DNA of 64,000 bases from Mycobacterium sp. EPa45 (GTDB lineage: Bacteria; Actinomycetota; Actinomycetes; Mycobacteriales; Mycobacteriaceae): NCBI RefSeq assembly GCF_001021385.1, contig NZ_CP011773.1:5518001-5582000 (forward strand), written 5' to 3'. Below, in pieces: positions 1-9,563 of this stretch; the stretch's first letter is position 1; the number at the start of each line of letters is the position of its first letter. Made by a program: the position numbers and the translations under genes. The notes below the pieces were generated by a model. The model was not told the DNA's origin. It saw only the letters and a list, made by a program, of their open reading frames with translations, and did not search any database.

Positions 1-316
1 TGGCGGTGTCGATGAAGCGTTGATCGCGGTCCTGGGTGGCCGCAATATCTCTGTGCTGCACGGCAAGCCACGCGACCGCCCCGACGGTGCCCGCTGCCAG
101 GAGGACCCCGACGAGCACGCCGATGATTGCGACGCGACGCGCGTTGGCCCTCCGCCGCGGTGGCGGCCCGACCGGCGTGACGGATGTCGGCACCGTCCGA
201 GGTGCGGACTTCAGAGCCACCGTGGTGACCGCAGCGGCGGTGTCGGCAGTGGGTCCAGCGGCCCGTGATGCGCGCCGGCGCACGGGCCGTTCGGTCGTGG
301 TCGTATCTGAGGTCAT
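1..316 (-). CDS. Mce-associated membrane protein, 3' end outside window
   Basis: Reading on the minus strand from an ATG at 316, this frame stays open to the window edge, so only the first 105 residues are visible. The N-terminus is rich in Thr, Arg and Pro and is followed by one hydrophobic segment (about residues 62-84, VAIIGVLVGVLLAAG...), which is the layout of the Mas/Mam proteins encoded after each mycobacterial mce operon. The start codon overlaps the mce4F stop by one base (TGATG), so it is the last visible gene of the mce4 operon. By position it corresponds to M. tuberculosis Rv3493c. Mas proteins are thought to stabilise or assemble the Mce importer in the envelope; that role is taken from the family. 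Confidence 0.8.
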   Translation of the reverse strand, partial: MTSDTTTTERPVRRRASRAAGPTADTAAAVTTVALKSAPRTVPTSVTPVGPPPRRRANARRVAIIGVLVGVLLAAGTVGAVAWLAVQHRDIAATQDRDQRFIDTA

Positions 317-2001
317 CACACCTGCCTTGGGTCGAGCATGAGGTCCACCCAGTTCTCGGCCGGACGAAGATTCGGGTCCGCCGGGGCGAACACGCCGGTA
401 CCGCCCGCCGGGTCGACGAAGGTTCCGTTGTGCTGATCGTAGATCCCATACCGGGCACCGGCCTGCGGCTGCGGGGCGGCGTCGGCCGGGCCGGTGCCGA
501 CCGGCGGTGGCGGCGGCGGGATCGTGGCCGGGTACGGCAGCATGGGGTTCTGCGGCGGGTAGGGACCCGGCGGCAGATACGGCAACGGCACCGGAAGCTG
601 ACCCGGGTCGTTGGGCGGCGGCTGCACAGGCCATGGCTGATGGGGCGCGGGCCCCGGCCCTTCGGGGACGCCGGGCGGCAACGGCCCCACCACCGGCGGT
701 CCCGGATCCGGGTCATTCTCCGGCGGGATGTAGGGATACTTGTTGGGCGGCAGTATGTTCCGGCCGTCCGTCACCGGTGTCCCGGCCGGGATCGGCGGAC
801 CGCGCCAAGGATTGTTGCCGATCGGGATGTAGCCCTTCGGGTCCCGGCAGAGCTGCACGGTCGGTGCGCGCTTACCCGGGAACTCCTGGCACGGGTAGTT
901 CCGCGCACCGCGGACCGCGCTCGGATCATTCTGCGGGACTTTGCAATACAGGTCAGTAGGCAGATCCCGCACCGTGGTGTCCGATGGCGAACGGATGAAC
1001 GGTGCCGGGATGAACCCGGTCACACACGGCGGCGGATCACCGAGGTCGACCTTGAAGTCGAGCTTGCCGCCCTCGTCGAGCGGCTCACCACCGGCGACCG
1101 TGATCAACGCGGCGAACAACGCAGGCAGGATCACCAGGGCCTGTTCGATCGACTTGTGGTAGATCACCCCGACCCGGCCGAGGTTGGCCAGGTTGGCGGC
1201 CAGCACCGGGAAGGACGGCCGGATGCCGGTGAACGCGGTATCGGCCTCCGACGCCGCACCCGGGACCGTCGCCAGCGTCTGGCGCAACTGCGGATCCGCT
1301 TGGGCGACATGGCCGGTGAAGCGGGCCAGCCCGTCGGCCAGCTCACGGATGTCGTCACCGCTGCGGATCTGCGCGTCCAGGAACGGTCCGGCCTGATCGA
1401 TCAGCTGGTTGGTCTGCGGCCAGTTCGCGTTGGCCTCGTCGACCAGCTGGCGCGACGACTGGATCAGCCGGGCAAGTTCCGGGCCCGAGCCGTTGAAGGC
1501 CTTGAAGGTCTCCTTGAGCAGCTGCTGGAGTTTGGTGTTTCCGATGCTGCTGACCAGATTGTCGGCATCGCGCAGCAGTTCGGCGATGTCCTGACCCACG
1601 GCGGTGCGGTCCGGGCCGATTCGGGAGCCGTTCGTCAGTGCATCTTTCGACGGCTGGCCGGGCGGCACCAGGTCGATGTACTGCTCGCCCACCGCCGACA
1701 CACTCTTGACCGTCGCGGTGACATTGGCTGGAATCTTGACGTCGCTGTTGAGCCGCATGTTTGCGTCGACGCCGTCACCGGTCAACTGGACCGACTCGAC
1801 CCGCCCGACCGTCACGCCGCGGTAGGTCACGTTGGCGTTCTGGTAAAGCCCTCCGCCGGTGACGAAGTCGGCGGTGATGCGATACGAGCCGAGCCCGAGC
1901 TTGGCAGGCAGGTGTAGATAGAACAGCGTGATCGCGGTGACGGTGAGCACTGTGACAACCGCGAAGACGCTCAACTGAATTTTGGTCAGGCGATCCAGCA
2001 T
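316..2001 (-). CDS. mce4F: Mce4F, mammalian-cell-entry subunit of steroid importer
   Basis: A 561-residue protein with an N-terminal membrane anchor (about residues 8-29) and one MCE domain (about 38-112, with the YRGVTVGRVESV motif). A helical region follows, then a long Pro/Gly-rich C-terminal tail (about 380-540) typical of MceF subunits. Mce4 proteins form the periplasm-spanning conduit of an ABC-type importer that takes up cholesterol and other sterols in mycobacteria. The start overlaps the mce4E stop by one base (TAATG). The counterpart in M. tuberculosis is Rv3494c. Confidence 0.95.
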   Translation of the reverse strand: MLDRLTKIQLSVFAVVTVLTVTAITLFYLHLPAKLGLGSYRITADFVTGGGLYQNANVTYRGVTVGRVESVQLTGDGVDANMRLNSDVKIPANVTATVKSVSAVGEQYIDLVPPGQPSKDALTNGSRIGPDRTAVGQDIAELLRDADNLVSSIGNTKLQQLLKETFKAFNGSGPELARLIQSSRQLVDEANANWPQTNQLIDQAGPFLDAQIRSGDDIRELADGLARFTGHVAQADPQLRQTLATVPGAASEADTAFTGIRPSFPVLAANLANLGRVGVIYHKSIEQALVILPALFAALITVAGGEPLDEGGKLDFKVDLGDPPPCVTGFIPAPFIRSPSDTTVRDLPTDLYCKVPQNDPSAVRGARNYPCQEFPGKRAPTVQLCRDPKGYIPIGNNPWRGPPIPAGTPVTDGRNILPPNKYPYIPPENDPDPGPPVVGPLPPGVPEGPGPAPHQPWPVQPPPNDPGQLPVPLPYLPPGPYPPQNPMLPYPATIPPPPPPVGTGPADAAPQPQAGARYGIYDQHNGTFVDPAGGTGVFAPADPNLRPAENWVDLMLDPRQV

Positions 2002-3185
2002 TACTTCGGCGCCTCCTGTCCGGACGCCGTCCCGGGCGGGATCTTGAACGGATCGGCTGCCTGCCCGGAAAGGTTGGCGGTCTCGCCCAGCAGCCAGTCC
2101 GGGGCGTTGACGACCTCGTCGAGGTGCCGCATGTTCGGATCCAGCCCGAACGACGTGGTGAAAATCGACTCGCCGAGGCGTCGCAGCGTCAGATCGAAGG
2201 TGACGAACACGTTGAGGTAGTCACCCCGGACCGCGCGCCGCAGATACTTCGTGGTGAACGGGAACGTGGGCAGCAGGTCCAACGACGAGACCACGTCGCC
2301 ACGATTGTCGTTGAGCGCCTTGATGACCGGGTAGAGGTCCTTGAGGTCCGCGGCGAAGTCCTGTTTGGTCTCCGAGAGCATCTTGGCCGCGACCGTACCG
2401 AACCTCTGCAGAGCGGCGAAGGCGTCGACGATATTGGCCCGGTTGTTGTTGAGGACCTTCAGCGCCTGCGGCAGACTGTCCAGCGTCCGGCCCAGGCTGT
2501 CCTTGTTCTGCGCCAGGATCGAGGCGAATCGGTCGAGACCGTCGGCGGCGGCCAGGATGTCGTTGGTCTGCGAGTTGAGCGCCGACGTCAGCTCGGCCAG
2601 GCGCGGAATGAGGTCGACAAACGTTTCGGTTCGACCGGCCACCGCGGCGTACGCGGCGTCGGTGATGTCCTGGATCGCGCCGAGGTTGCCCTTATTCACC
2701 ACCACGCCGAGCGAGGACAACACCTCCTCGGTGGTCGGGTAGCGGCCGGTCTGTGCGATCCGGATCACCGAACCCTCAGTGAGCCGGCCTTTCGCCGAAT
2801 GGTCTGCGGGCGGCGCTAATTCGATGTGCTGCGAGCCCAGCAACGATGTCTGCGCGACCTTGGCGGTCGAGTTCGCGGGCAGGTCGACCGAGCTGTCCAG
2901 CGAGAGTTTGACCGCGGCGTAGAACGAGCCGTCGGGACGCTGCACGGCTTGCAGACCCGAGACGCTGCCGACCGTCACGTCATCGACCATCACCGGGGAG
3001 TTCTGCGGAAGCGTTGCGACATCGGGCAATTCGACAGAAATGGTGTATGCGCCCCGGCCATGGCCGGCGGTGCCGGGCATATCCAGCGAGTTCAGCCCAC
3101 CGAACTGGCAACCCGCCAGCAGCGCCGCGCCGGAACCCATTGCGGTGAGCCGATATACGCGATGCCGCCACTTCGCTGCGATCAT
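2001..3185 (-). CDS. mce4E: Mce4E lipoprotein subunit of steroid importer
   Basis: This 394-residue protein begins with a basic segment, a short hydrophobic stretch and the lipobox LLAGC, with the acylated Cys at residue 26, as expected for the lipoprotein (LprN-type) member of every mce operon. The MCE domain covers roughly residues 46-120 (MVDDVTVGSVSGLQAV). A heptad-rich helical region follows, consistent with the pore-forming part of Mce assemblies. The start overlaps the mce4D stop as ATGA. The counterpart is Rv3495c. Confidence 0.95.
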   Translation of the reverse strand: MIAAKWRHRVYRLTAMGSGAALLAGCQFGGLNSLDMPGTAGHGRGAYTISVELPDVATLPQNSPVMVDDVTVGSVSGLQAVQRPDGSFYAAVKLSLDSSVDLPANSTAKVAQTSLLGSQHIELAPPADHSAKGRLTEGSVIRIAQTGRYPTTEEVLSSLGVVVNKGNLGAIQDITDAAYAAVAGRTETFVDLIPRLAELTSALNSQTNDILAAADGLDRFASILAQNKDSLGRTLDSLPQALKVLNNNRANIVDAFAALQRFGTVAAKMLSETKQDFAADLKDLYPVIKALNDNRGDVVSSLDLLPTFPFTTKYLRRAVRGDYLNVFVTFDLTLRRLGESIFTTSFGLDPNMRHLDEVVNAPDWLLGETANLSGQAADPFKIPPGTASGQEAPK

Positions 3186-4541
3186 CCCCCACCTCCGGCG
3201 GGCGGCGGTGAAGGCGCTTCGGCAGGGAGCGGCGTCGCGGGCGCGCCCTGTGCCGACGGGTCTGCGGCCGGCGGCGTCGGGGGCACCATGAACGCGCTCA
3301 GGTCACCGCTCTGCGGCGGCTGGGGCGGCTTCACACCGGGGGCGGGCTGCCAGTGCAGATCCGGAATCGGCGTGTGTGCCTTGGCCTGCGTTTCCGGGGT
3401 GTCGTAGATGATCTGGCCCTTATAAGCCGTGATGCTGTTGATCGGGTGAAACAGCAACGGCGGGAAGTTCATCGTCAAGCGGCGCAACACCGGCGCCATC
3501 CGCTCCCGGCAGATTTCGGCGCGCTTGTAGTTGTCCACCGTTGCACCGGCATCGAACGATCCGCCGCAGATGAACTGCACCGGGTTCTGGAAGTTGGGCA
3601 GTGACAGCAGCCCTGCCCAGCGTGCCTTGGGCCGGGTTGTAGATGTTGTAGAAGTTGGCCAGCCCGTTGGGCGTCACGTGCAGCAACTGTTCGAGATCGT
3701 CGTGCTGGTCGGACAGGATCTTGGTGAAGTCGGTGAGTTTGTTGACCTGGCTGATCAGCGTGTCGTTGTTGTCGTGCAGGAAGCCCCGCACGTCCTCCAA
3801 GGCCTGGTTCAGTGTGCCCAGCGTGCTGTCCAGACCTTGCGAGCTGTCGGCCAGCACCTGGGTCACCGAGGCGAGATGTCCGGAGAACTGCACGATCTGC
3901 TCATTGCTGTTCGACAGCGCGTTGACGAGCACCTGCAGGTTACGCACGGTGCCGAACAGATCGGTTCGCGAATCACCAAGGCGGCCCGCGGTTTGCGACA
4001 GTTCACGCATCGCCTGGCGGAACGAGTCACCGTTGCCGTCGAAAGTGTCGGCGGCCTGGTTGACGAACTCCGACAACGGGCCCTGGGTTCCGGCCTGCGG
4101 CCCCAGCGTGCGGCTCAGTTTGGTCAGCTCTTCCTTGACCTCGTCCCACTCCACCGGAACCCCGGTGCGGTCGGGCCCGATGGTTGCCCCATCGGCCATC
4201 GCCTGGCCACCGGTGTAAGCGGGGGTCAGCGCAATGAAGCGGGCGGACACCAGGTTCGGCGCGACGATGATGGCGTGGGCGTCCGCCGGGACACGAATCC
4301 CGTTGTTCAGGGACATGGTGACCTTCACCGCTTGCGGTTGCGGCTCGATCGAGGAGATGGTTCCGATCGGGACGCCGACGATGCGGACGTCGTCACCCGG
4401 GTAGAGCCCCACCGCCGAGGTGAAGTAGCCGACAACGGTCGTTGACTTGGCGCCGGGCCACACCAGGTAGATACCGCCGACCAGCGCGGCCACCAACAAT
4501 GCGACCGCGCCTGCGCGCCAGAGTTTCTTCGATCCGGTCAT
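3182..4541 (-). pseudogene. mce4D: Mce4D, frameshifted as sequenced
   Basis: The reading frame from the ATG at 4541 gives a membrane anchor (residues 8-27), an MCE domain (about 35-110) and the conserved helical region as far as NPAQGTLG. It then changes into unrelated sequence. A second frame restores the expected C-terminal part (QFICGGSFDAGA to a Pro-rich tail) and stops at 3182. The total length of 1360 bases is one more than a multiple of three. Deleting the T at about 3614 (plus strand CCCTGCCC) joins the frames as GTLGGLLSLPNFQNP and yields 452 residues, the usual Mce4D size. It is either a real +1 frameshift or a sequencing error. The start overlaps mce4C (ATGA). The counterpart is Rv3496c. 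Confidence 0.88.
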
Positions 4542-5611
4542 GGCGACTTCGGCCTGAAAATGAGGCGCTCCGAGATCAGACCACGCAGGTAGTCGGACAG
4601 GCTGTCCGGCAGCTTGCCGGGCTGGAAATAGGTGTCGAACAGCACCTCGGCGATCGGTGCCGGCGGCAGGCCGTAGAGGTTGATGTGGAACCCGGGTCCG
4701 GACGCCACGACCTCGCCGAGCGCGGTGGCGTACGGCGGCAGCCGCTTGAGCGCCAGGCTGATTTGATCGCGCCGCGATAGCAGGTTGTCCAGCACCAGAT
4801 TCAGTTTCTGCAACGCTGGGCCGAACTCGCGCCGGTTGTCGGCGACGAAGCCCGAAAGCTGTTGGGCCACACCTTGGATACCGGCAATCAGGTTGCTGAG
4901 CGCGGCGCGCTTTTCGTCGAGCGCGGCGAACAACTGGTTGCCGTCGACGACGAGTTGGTTGACCTGGTTGGCCCGATCGGCCAAAGTCTGGCTGACTGCG
5001 CGGGCATGAGAGAGCAGCTCGGCCAGCGCCTGGTCGTTGCCATTGATGCTGCGCGACAACGCCGCCACACCGTCGAGCGCCCCACGCAACTGGGGGGTGG
5101 CATCCCGCAGGGAGTCGGTGAGCACAGTCAACGCCTCGGTGAACTGGTCGTTGTCCAGCTCCGCGGTGTTGCGACCGAGGTCCTGCAGCGCTGTGTTGAG
5201 CGTGTAGGGCGCGGTGGTGCGGCCCAGCGGGATGACCGTGGATTCGCCTGCACCCTTGGGGGTGACATCCAATGACTTCTGGCCCAGCACGGTATCGGTT
5301 TTGATCGCGACCAATGATTGGTCGCCGACGCGGACCTTGCGGTCGACGGTGAATGTCACCTTGGCCTTGTCACCCGCCAGCGCCACCGAGGTCACCTTGC
5401 CGACATTGATGCCGGACACGTTGACATCGTTGCCGGGCGTGATGCCGCCCGCATCGCTGAAGTACGCCTCATACGGCTTGCCCTGCGGCCAGAACGGCAA
5501 CTTGCTGTAGCCGAACGACACCAGCACGACACACACCACCAGGACGATGCCGAAGATGCCGGTGCGGAGCGGATCGCGCTCCGTAACGGGGGCTAGCCAT
5601 TCTCTGAACAC
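4538..5611 (-). CDS. mce4C: Mce4C, MCE subunit of steroid importer
   Basis: The frame is open far upstream, but the MCE protein proper starts at the GTG at 5611 (V-F-R-E-W-L-A-P). That gives 357 residues, which I recall as the size of Rv3497c, and an 18-base overlap with mce4B. A membrane anchor covers about residues 17-35 and the MCE domain about 45-120 (DVNVSGINVGKVTSV). The remainder is helical. Upstream in-frame residues are the out-of-frame translation of mce4B and should not be annotated. It is a structural subunit of the Mce4 sterol import conduit. Confidence 0.93.
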   Translation of the reverse strand: MFREWLAPVTERDPLRTGIFGIVLVVCVVLVSFGYSKLPFWPQGKPYEAYFSDAGGITPGNDVNVSGINVGKVTSVALAGDKAKVTFTVDRKVRVGDQSLVAIKTDTVLGQKSLDVTPKGAGESTVIPLGRTTAPYTLNTALQDLGRNTAELDNDQFTEALTVLTDSLRDATPQLRGALDGVAALSRSINGNDQALAELLSHARAVSQTLADRANQVNQLVVDGNQLFAALDEKRAALSNLIAGIQGVAQQLSGFVADNRREFGPALQKLNLVLDNLLSRRDQISLALKRLPPYATALGEVVASGPGFHINLYGLPPAPIAEVLFDTYFQPGKLPDSLSDYLRGLISERLIFRPKSP

Positions 5612-6630
5612 CTGCCCTTCGACGGGTCGGGCGGACCGCCGAACGGTATCAGGATGTCGCTGCCGGCGGGGCCGTTGATCTTGATGCGCACCGAGCAGTA
5701 GAAGATGTTGAAGAACGCTCCGTAGGCGCCAAGTGCGTTGAGCCGCAAGTAGTTTTCGGCCAGCGGGTCGAGCACCGTGTTGACCTCGGTCTTGCGGTTG
5801 TCGATCTCGGTGGCCAGTGGCCGGACGTTCTCGATGACACCCTGCAGCGGCCGTCGGGAATTCTGCAGCATCTCGGTCAGGTCGTTCTCCGCCGATGCCA
5901 GCGGCGGGATGGCTCCCGCGATCGGATCCTTGTTCTGGGCGAGCCCGGTGATCAGCTTCTGCAGTTCGTCGACGCTGGCGTTGAACTGCGCGCTCTTGGA
6001 ATCGACGGTGGCCAGCACGGTGTTGAGATGGTTGATCACGTCCGAGACCACCTGGTACCGGGCAGACAAGTTCTGGGTGAAGGCGCCGGTATTGGCGAGC
6101 AGGTCCGACAGCGCACCACCCTGGCCCTGCAGCAGCTGGATGATCGCGTTGCTGATCTCGTTGATCTTGTTGCCGTCCAAGCCCTTCAGCACCGGCCGCA
6201 GGCCGCCGAGCAGCGCATCGAGATCGAGCGCGGGCTGGGTGTTGGCCTGCGGAATCGTCGCACCCGGGCCGATCTTGCGCAGATCGCCCGGGCCGGACGC
6301 GATTTCGAGGAATCGGTCGCCGACGAGGTTCTGGTAGCGGATCAGCGCGCGTGTCGAGGTGTAAAGCTGGTAGCGCTTGTCGACGTTGAAGGAGACGTCG
6401 ACGGTGTTGTCCGGATTCAGCGCGACGCCGGTGACCGAACCGACCGGCACACCGGCGATGCGCACGTCGTTGCCGGACTTCAACCGTGACGCGTTGGCGA
6501 AGGTGGCGTGGAAGTCCCGAGTGGAACTGAACCGGAACTGGCCGAAGACGACCACCAGTCCGGCGGCCACCAGAATCATCACCACAGCGAAGATGCTGAC
6601 TTTGACCACGTTCGATCGATGGGTGTTCAT
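5593..6630 (-). CDS. mce4B: Mce4B, MCE subunit of steroid importer
   Basis: A 345-residue protein with a membrane anchor at about residues 9-30 and an MCE domain at about 38-115 (DVRIAGVPVGSVTGV). A helical region and a conserved C-terminal segment (FFNIFYCSVRIKINGP) follow. The ATG at 6630 overlaps the mce4A stop by one base, the same translational coupling seen throughout the operon. It is part of the Mce4 conduit for sterol uptake. The counterpart is Rv3498c. Confidence 0.95.
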   Translation of the reverse strand: MNTHRSNVVKVSIFAVVMILVAAGLVVVFGQFRFSSTRDFHATFANASRLKSGNDVRIAGVPVGSVTGVALNPDNTVDVSFNVDKRYQLYTSTRALIRYQNLVGDRFLEIASGPGDLRKIGPGATIPQANTQPALDLDALLGGLRPVLKGLDGNKINEISNAIIQLLQGQGGALSDLLANTGAFTQNLSARYQVVSDVINHLNTVLATVDSKSAQFNASVDELQKLITGLAQNKDPIAGAIPPLASAENDLTEMLQNSRRPLQGVIENVRPLATEIDNRKTEVNTVLDPLAENYLRLNALGAYGAFFNIFYCSVRIKINGPAGSDILIPFGGPPDPSKGRCSENG

Positions 6631-7829
6631 CAGAAATCATCCCGCTCGGCGAACGCCCCGTTGAACAGGAATTGCAGTGTGGAAGGTGCGTCGACCTGCA
6701 GCTCGGTGAAGGGCTCGTAGGGGATGTAGGCGTTGTCGGTGACCAGGAACGGCGAGTGATACCACGATCCGCCGAGCTGTTTGCTCGGCATATGTGGCAG
6801 ACCACGGCAATTCGGTCCGCCGGTGGCATTCACCATCGGCAGGCTCTCCGGGTAGGTGTAGTTCGGTGCGCCGAGAATGAAGTTCGACGACGTGAACAGG
6901 CCGGGCTTGGTACCACCGAGGACGGGCGCGAAGTCATGGATCGCCTTGGTGACGGCCTGCAGCAGGCAACCCAGTTCCGGAGAGTAGTCGCCGAGTACCT
7001 TCAGTGGCGCCCGCAGGCGTTGGATCGCCGCGATGTAATCGTCCTGCGCCGGAGCGAAGGTGTCGTATCCGTTGTCGGCCAACCCGATCGTCGACAGCAG
7101 CGTGGCGTTCAGATCGTCCTGCTCGTCGACAACGGTCTTGGCGATCGTCGGGGCGTTGTTGAATACCGTCACGAGATCCGGGGCGGCACTGGCGTAGATG
7201 TTGCCCAACGTCGCGGTCTGGCGCAGGTCCGCCTGCAGTGCCGCCATCTTCGGGTTGAGCTCAGCGGCAAGCTGATTGGTGCCGGTGAGCAGCGCGCCCA
7301 GGTCCTCGCCGTGACCGCGCAGTCCCTCGCCCAGCGCGCTCAAGGTGGCGTTGAGATCAACGGGATCGACCTTGTGCAGCACATCGGTCAGCGTCTGGAA
7401 CAACGTGTTCACCTCCAGCTGGACCGACGAGGCCTGCACGGTGGCGCCGGGGCGCATCGAGGAGCCAATCGGCTGAGCGGGGGTCATGAACTCGACGGAC
7501 TTCGATCCGAAGATCGTGTTGCCGGCGATGCGAACACCGGCGTTGGAGGGGACATAACGCAGCTGATTGCTGTCGATCGCCAGAGTCAGTTTGGCCTGAT
7601 CACCCACGTAGGCAATGTCTTTGACCTTGCCGATCTGGATGCCCCGGTACTTGACCTTGGCGTCTTTCTCCATCACCAGGCCGGCGCGTGGGGAAGTGAC
7701 CGTCACCTTGTCGGTGGAGGTGAATGCCGCGGTATAGGCCAGATAGGTGAACACGACGAACACCAGAAGCAACACCGCCAGCACGGCGGCGGCGATGCGC
7801 ACGTAGGTGGTTCTGGTCCAGTCAGCCAT
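6630..7829 (-). CDS. mce4A: Mce4A, MCE subunit of steroid importer
   Basis: This 399-residue protein has a single N-terminal membrane anchor (about residues 10-32) and an MCE domain (about 38-112, VKYRGIQIGKVKDI). A long helical part follows, and a C-terminal region has the MceA-type Cys-containing segments (GCLLQAV, NCRGLPHMP). The length fits Rv3499c (about 400 residues). It starts four bases after yrbE4B. As the first MCE subunit of the operon it is expected to contact the YrbE permease and the substrate path. Confidence 0.95.
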   Translation of the reverse strand: MADWTRTTYVRIAAAVLAVLLLVFVVFTYLAYTAAFTSTDKVTVTSPRAGLVMEKDAKVKYRGIQIGKVKDIAYVGDQAKLTLAIDSNQLRYVPSNAGVRIAGNTIFGSKSVEFMTPAQPIGSSMRPGATVQASSVQLEVNTLFQTLTDVLHKVDPVDLNATLSALGEGLRGHGEDLGALLTGTNQLAAELNPKMAALQADLRQTATLGNIYASAAPDLVTVFNNAPTIAKTVVDEQDDLNATLLSTIGLADNGYDTFAPAQDDYIAAIQRLRAPLKVLGDYSPELGCLLQAVTKAIHDFAPVLGGTKPGLFTSSNFILGAPNYTYPESLPMVNATGGPNCRGLPHMPSKQLGGSWYHSPFLVTDNAYIPYEPFTELQVDAPSTLQFLFNGAFAERDDF

Positions 7830-7833
7830 CGCG

Positions 7834-8676
7834 CTACCCGGAGAGGTTGAAGTTGCCGGACGCGCCGTAGACGGCGAGCGAGATGAACAGAGTGATCACG
7901 ACGACGACGATCAGCGAGGTGCGAACCGCTTGTCCCACCGCGATTCCCACACCGACCGGGCCGCCGGACGCGGTGTAGCCGTAGTAGGTGTGCACCAGCA
8001 TCACGGCCACCGACATCGCGATCGCCTGTAGGAACGACCACAGCAGGTCGGTGGGATTCAGGAACGTGTTGAAGTAGTGGTCGTACAGACCCGCGGACTG
8101 GCCGTTGATGTAGACGGTGGTGAACCGCGCCGCGAAGAACGCCGCCAGCACGGACAGCGAGTACAGCGGAATGATCGCGATCAGTCCGGCGATCAATCGG
8201 GTGGACACCAGATACGACATCGAGTGCACGGCCATCGATTCGACGGCATCGATCTCCTCGGCAACGCGCATGGCGCCCAGTTGCGCGGTGGTACCCGCGC
8301 CGATGGTCGCGGCCAGCGCGATGCCAGCGATCACCGGCGCAACGATGCGGACGTTGAGGAACGCCGACAGGAAGCCGGTGAGCGCCTCGATTCCGATATC
8401 GCCCAGCGACGAGTAGCCCTGGACCGCGATCACACCACCGGAGGCCAACGTGAGGAACGCGGCCACGCCGACCGTCCCGCCGATCATCACCAACGCACCG
8501 GTGCCCAGGGTCATCTCGGCGATCAACCGGATGGTCTCCTTGCGATACCGCGTGAGCGCATTGGGGATGTAGCGCATGGTCTGGCCGTAAAACAGCGCCT
8601 GCTCGCCAAACGTGTCCACCACACGAGGCAAACCGCGAAAGAAACGCCGAACGCGAAGCGTCGCGTCGTAACTCAC
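7834..8676 (-). CDS. yrbE4B: YrbE4B, MlaE-type permease of the Mce4 importer
   Basis: The GTG at 8676 overlaps the yrbE4A stop as GTGA and gives 280 residues, which I recall as the size of Rv3500c. An open frame further upstream is only read-through of yrbE4A. The protein has several hydrophobic helices and the MlaE/YrbE signatures (TTAQLGAMRVAEEIDAVESM and VGIAVGQAVRTS). It forms the inner-membrane permease with YrbE4A. The ATPase (MceG/Mkl type) is encoded elsewhere. Confidence 0.95.
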   Translation of the reverse strand: MSYDATLRVRRFFRGLPRVVDTFGEQALFYGQTMRYIPNALTRYRKETIRLIAEMTLGTGALVMIGGTVGVAAFLTLASGGVIAVQGYSSLGDIGIEALTGFLSAFLNVRIVAPVIAGIALAATIGAGTTAQLGAMRVAEEIDAVESMAVHSMSYLVSTRLIAGLIAIIPLYSLSVLAAFFAARFTTVYINGQSAGLYDHYFNTFLNPTDLLWSFLQAIAMSVAVMLVHTYYGYTASGGPVGVGIAVGQAVRTSLIVVVVITLFISLAVYGASGNFNLSG

Positions 8677-9404
8677 TTCGCCAGCACCCGAACACCGATG
8701 GCCGTGGTGACGACGTTGATGACGAAGAGACAGATGAACGCGTAGACCACGGTCTCGTTCACCGCCACCCCGACACCCTTCGGGCCGCCCTTGACCGTCA
8801 GGCCGCGATAGCACCCGACAAGCCCGGCCATCACGCCGAACAGCAGCGCCTTGATCTCGGCCAGGATGAGTTCAGGCAGCCCGGTCAGCACGGTCAGCCC
8901 GTTGATGAAGGCGCCCGGGTTGACTCCCTGCAGCAAGACCGAGAAGACGTAACCGCCGGAAATGCCTATGGCGCAGACCAAACCGTTGAGCAGGAGTGCC
9001 ACGAACGTCGACGCCAGCACGCGGGGAACGACCAGGCGGTGGATCGGGTCGATTCCCAGCACGCGCATCGCGTCGATCTCTTCGCGGATCGTGCGCGCCC
9101 CTAGATCGGCACAAATGGCCGTCGCGCCCGCGCCGGCCACCACGAGCACGGTGACGACCGGACCCAACTGGGTGATGGTGCCGAACGCGGTGCCCGCCCC
9201 GGAAAGGTCAGCCGCGCCGATTTCGCGGAGCAGGATGTTGAGCGTGAAGGCAACCAGGACGGTGAACGGGATCGCCACCAAGAGAGTCGGGATCAGCGAA
9301 ACCCGGGCGATCATCCACGTCTGGTCGAGGAATTCACGGAATTGAAAGGGACGTCGAAACGTCGCCGCCAGGGTTTCGCGTGACATCTCGAAGAACCCGC
9401 CCAC
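8673..9404 (-). CDS. yrbE4A: YrbE4A, MlaE-type permease of the Mce4 importer
   Basis: The protein has MlaE-family helices and the conserved cytoplasmic motif DLGARTIREEIDAMRVLGIDP. The first conventional start is GTG at 9404 (243 residues), but it lacks a ribosome binding site. In-frame codons upstream (to 9440) still encode family-like sequence (IDQLTVPARAVGGFFEM), and a strong AGGAGGAG lies at 9446-9453, five bases before an ATC codon at 9440. The real start may therefore be non-canonical, giving 255 residues, close to the 254 I recall for Rv3501c. It is the first gene of the mce4 operon. Confidence 0.92.
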   Translation of the reverse strand: MGGFFEMSRETLAATFRRPFQFREFLDQTWMIARVSLIPTLLVAIPFTVLVAFTLNILLREIGAADLSGAGTAFGTITQLGPVVTVLVVAGAGATAICADLGARTIREEIDAMRVLGIDPIHRLVVPRVLASTFVALLLNGLVCAIGISGGYVFSVLLQGVNPGAFINGLTVLTGLPELILAEIKALLFGVMAGLVGCYRGLTVKGGPKGVGVAVNETVVYAFICLFVINVVTTAIGVRVLAK

Positions 9405-9563
9405 GGCCCGCGCGGGGACTGTGAGCTGATCGATTACGATCGAATCTCCTCCTCGCCAGGCTCACCGCTGACGCGCAGCATTAGCGAAGCCGATCGACTT
9501 TCTGACGCTGTCGCGCTGTTCGTCCCCCGACCCGGGCGTCACGCTTTTGAACGCGACTGTGGA

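Noticed and set aside
265..1917. Long plus-strand open frame (550 codons) opposite mce4F, and similar long frames opposite other genes (for example 6672-7850, 12184-13221, 13947-15155, 57652-59238)
   Set aside because: High GC content keeps the complementary frame open. The translations are Arg/Gly-rich and low in family motifs, and the opposite strand carries clear conserved genes.
3182..4541. Two separate genes in the mce4D region
   Set aside because: The two pieces join into one normal Mce4D after removal of a single base, and the second piece has no ribosome binding site of its own.
4538..6829. Single 763-codon frame covering mce4C and upstream sequence
   Set aside because: Only the part from GTG 5611 resembles an MCE protein. 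The rest is mce4B read in another frame.
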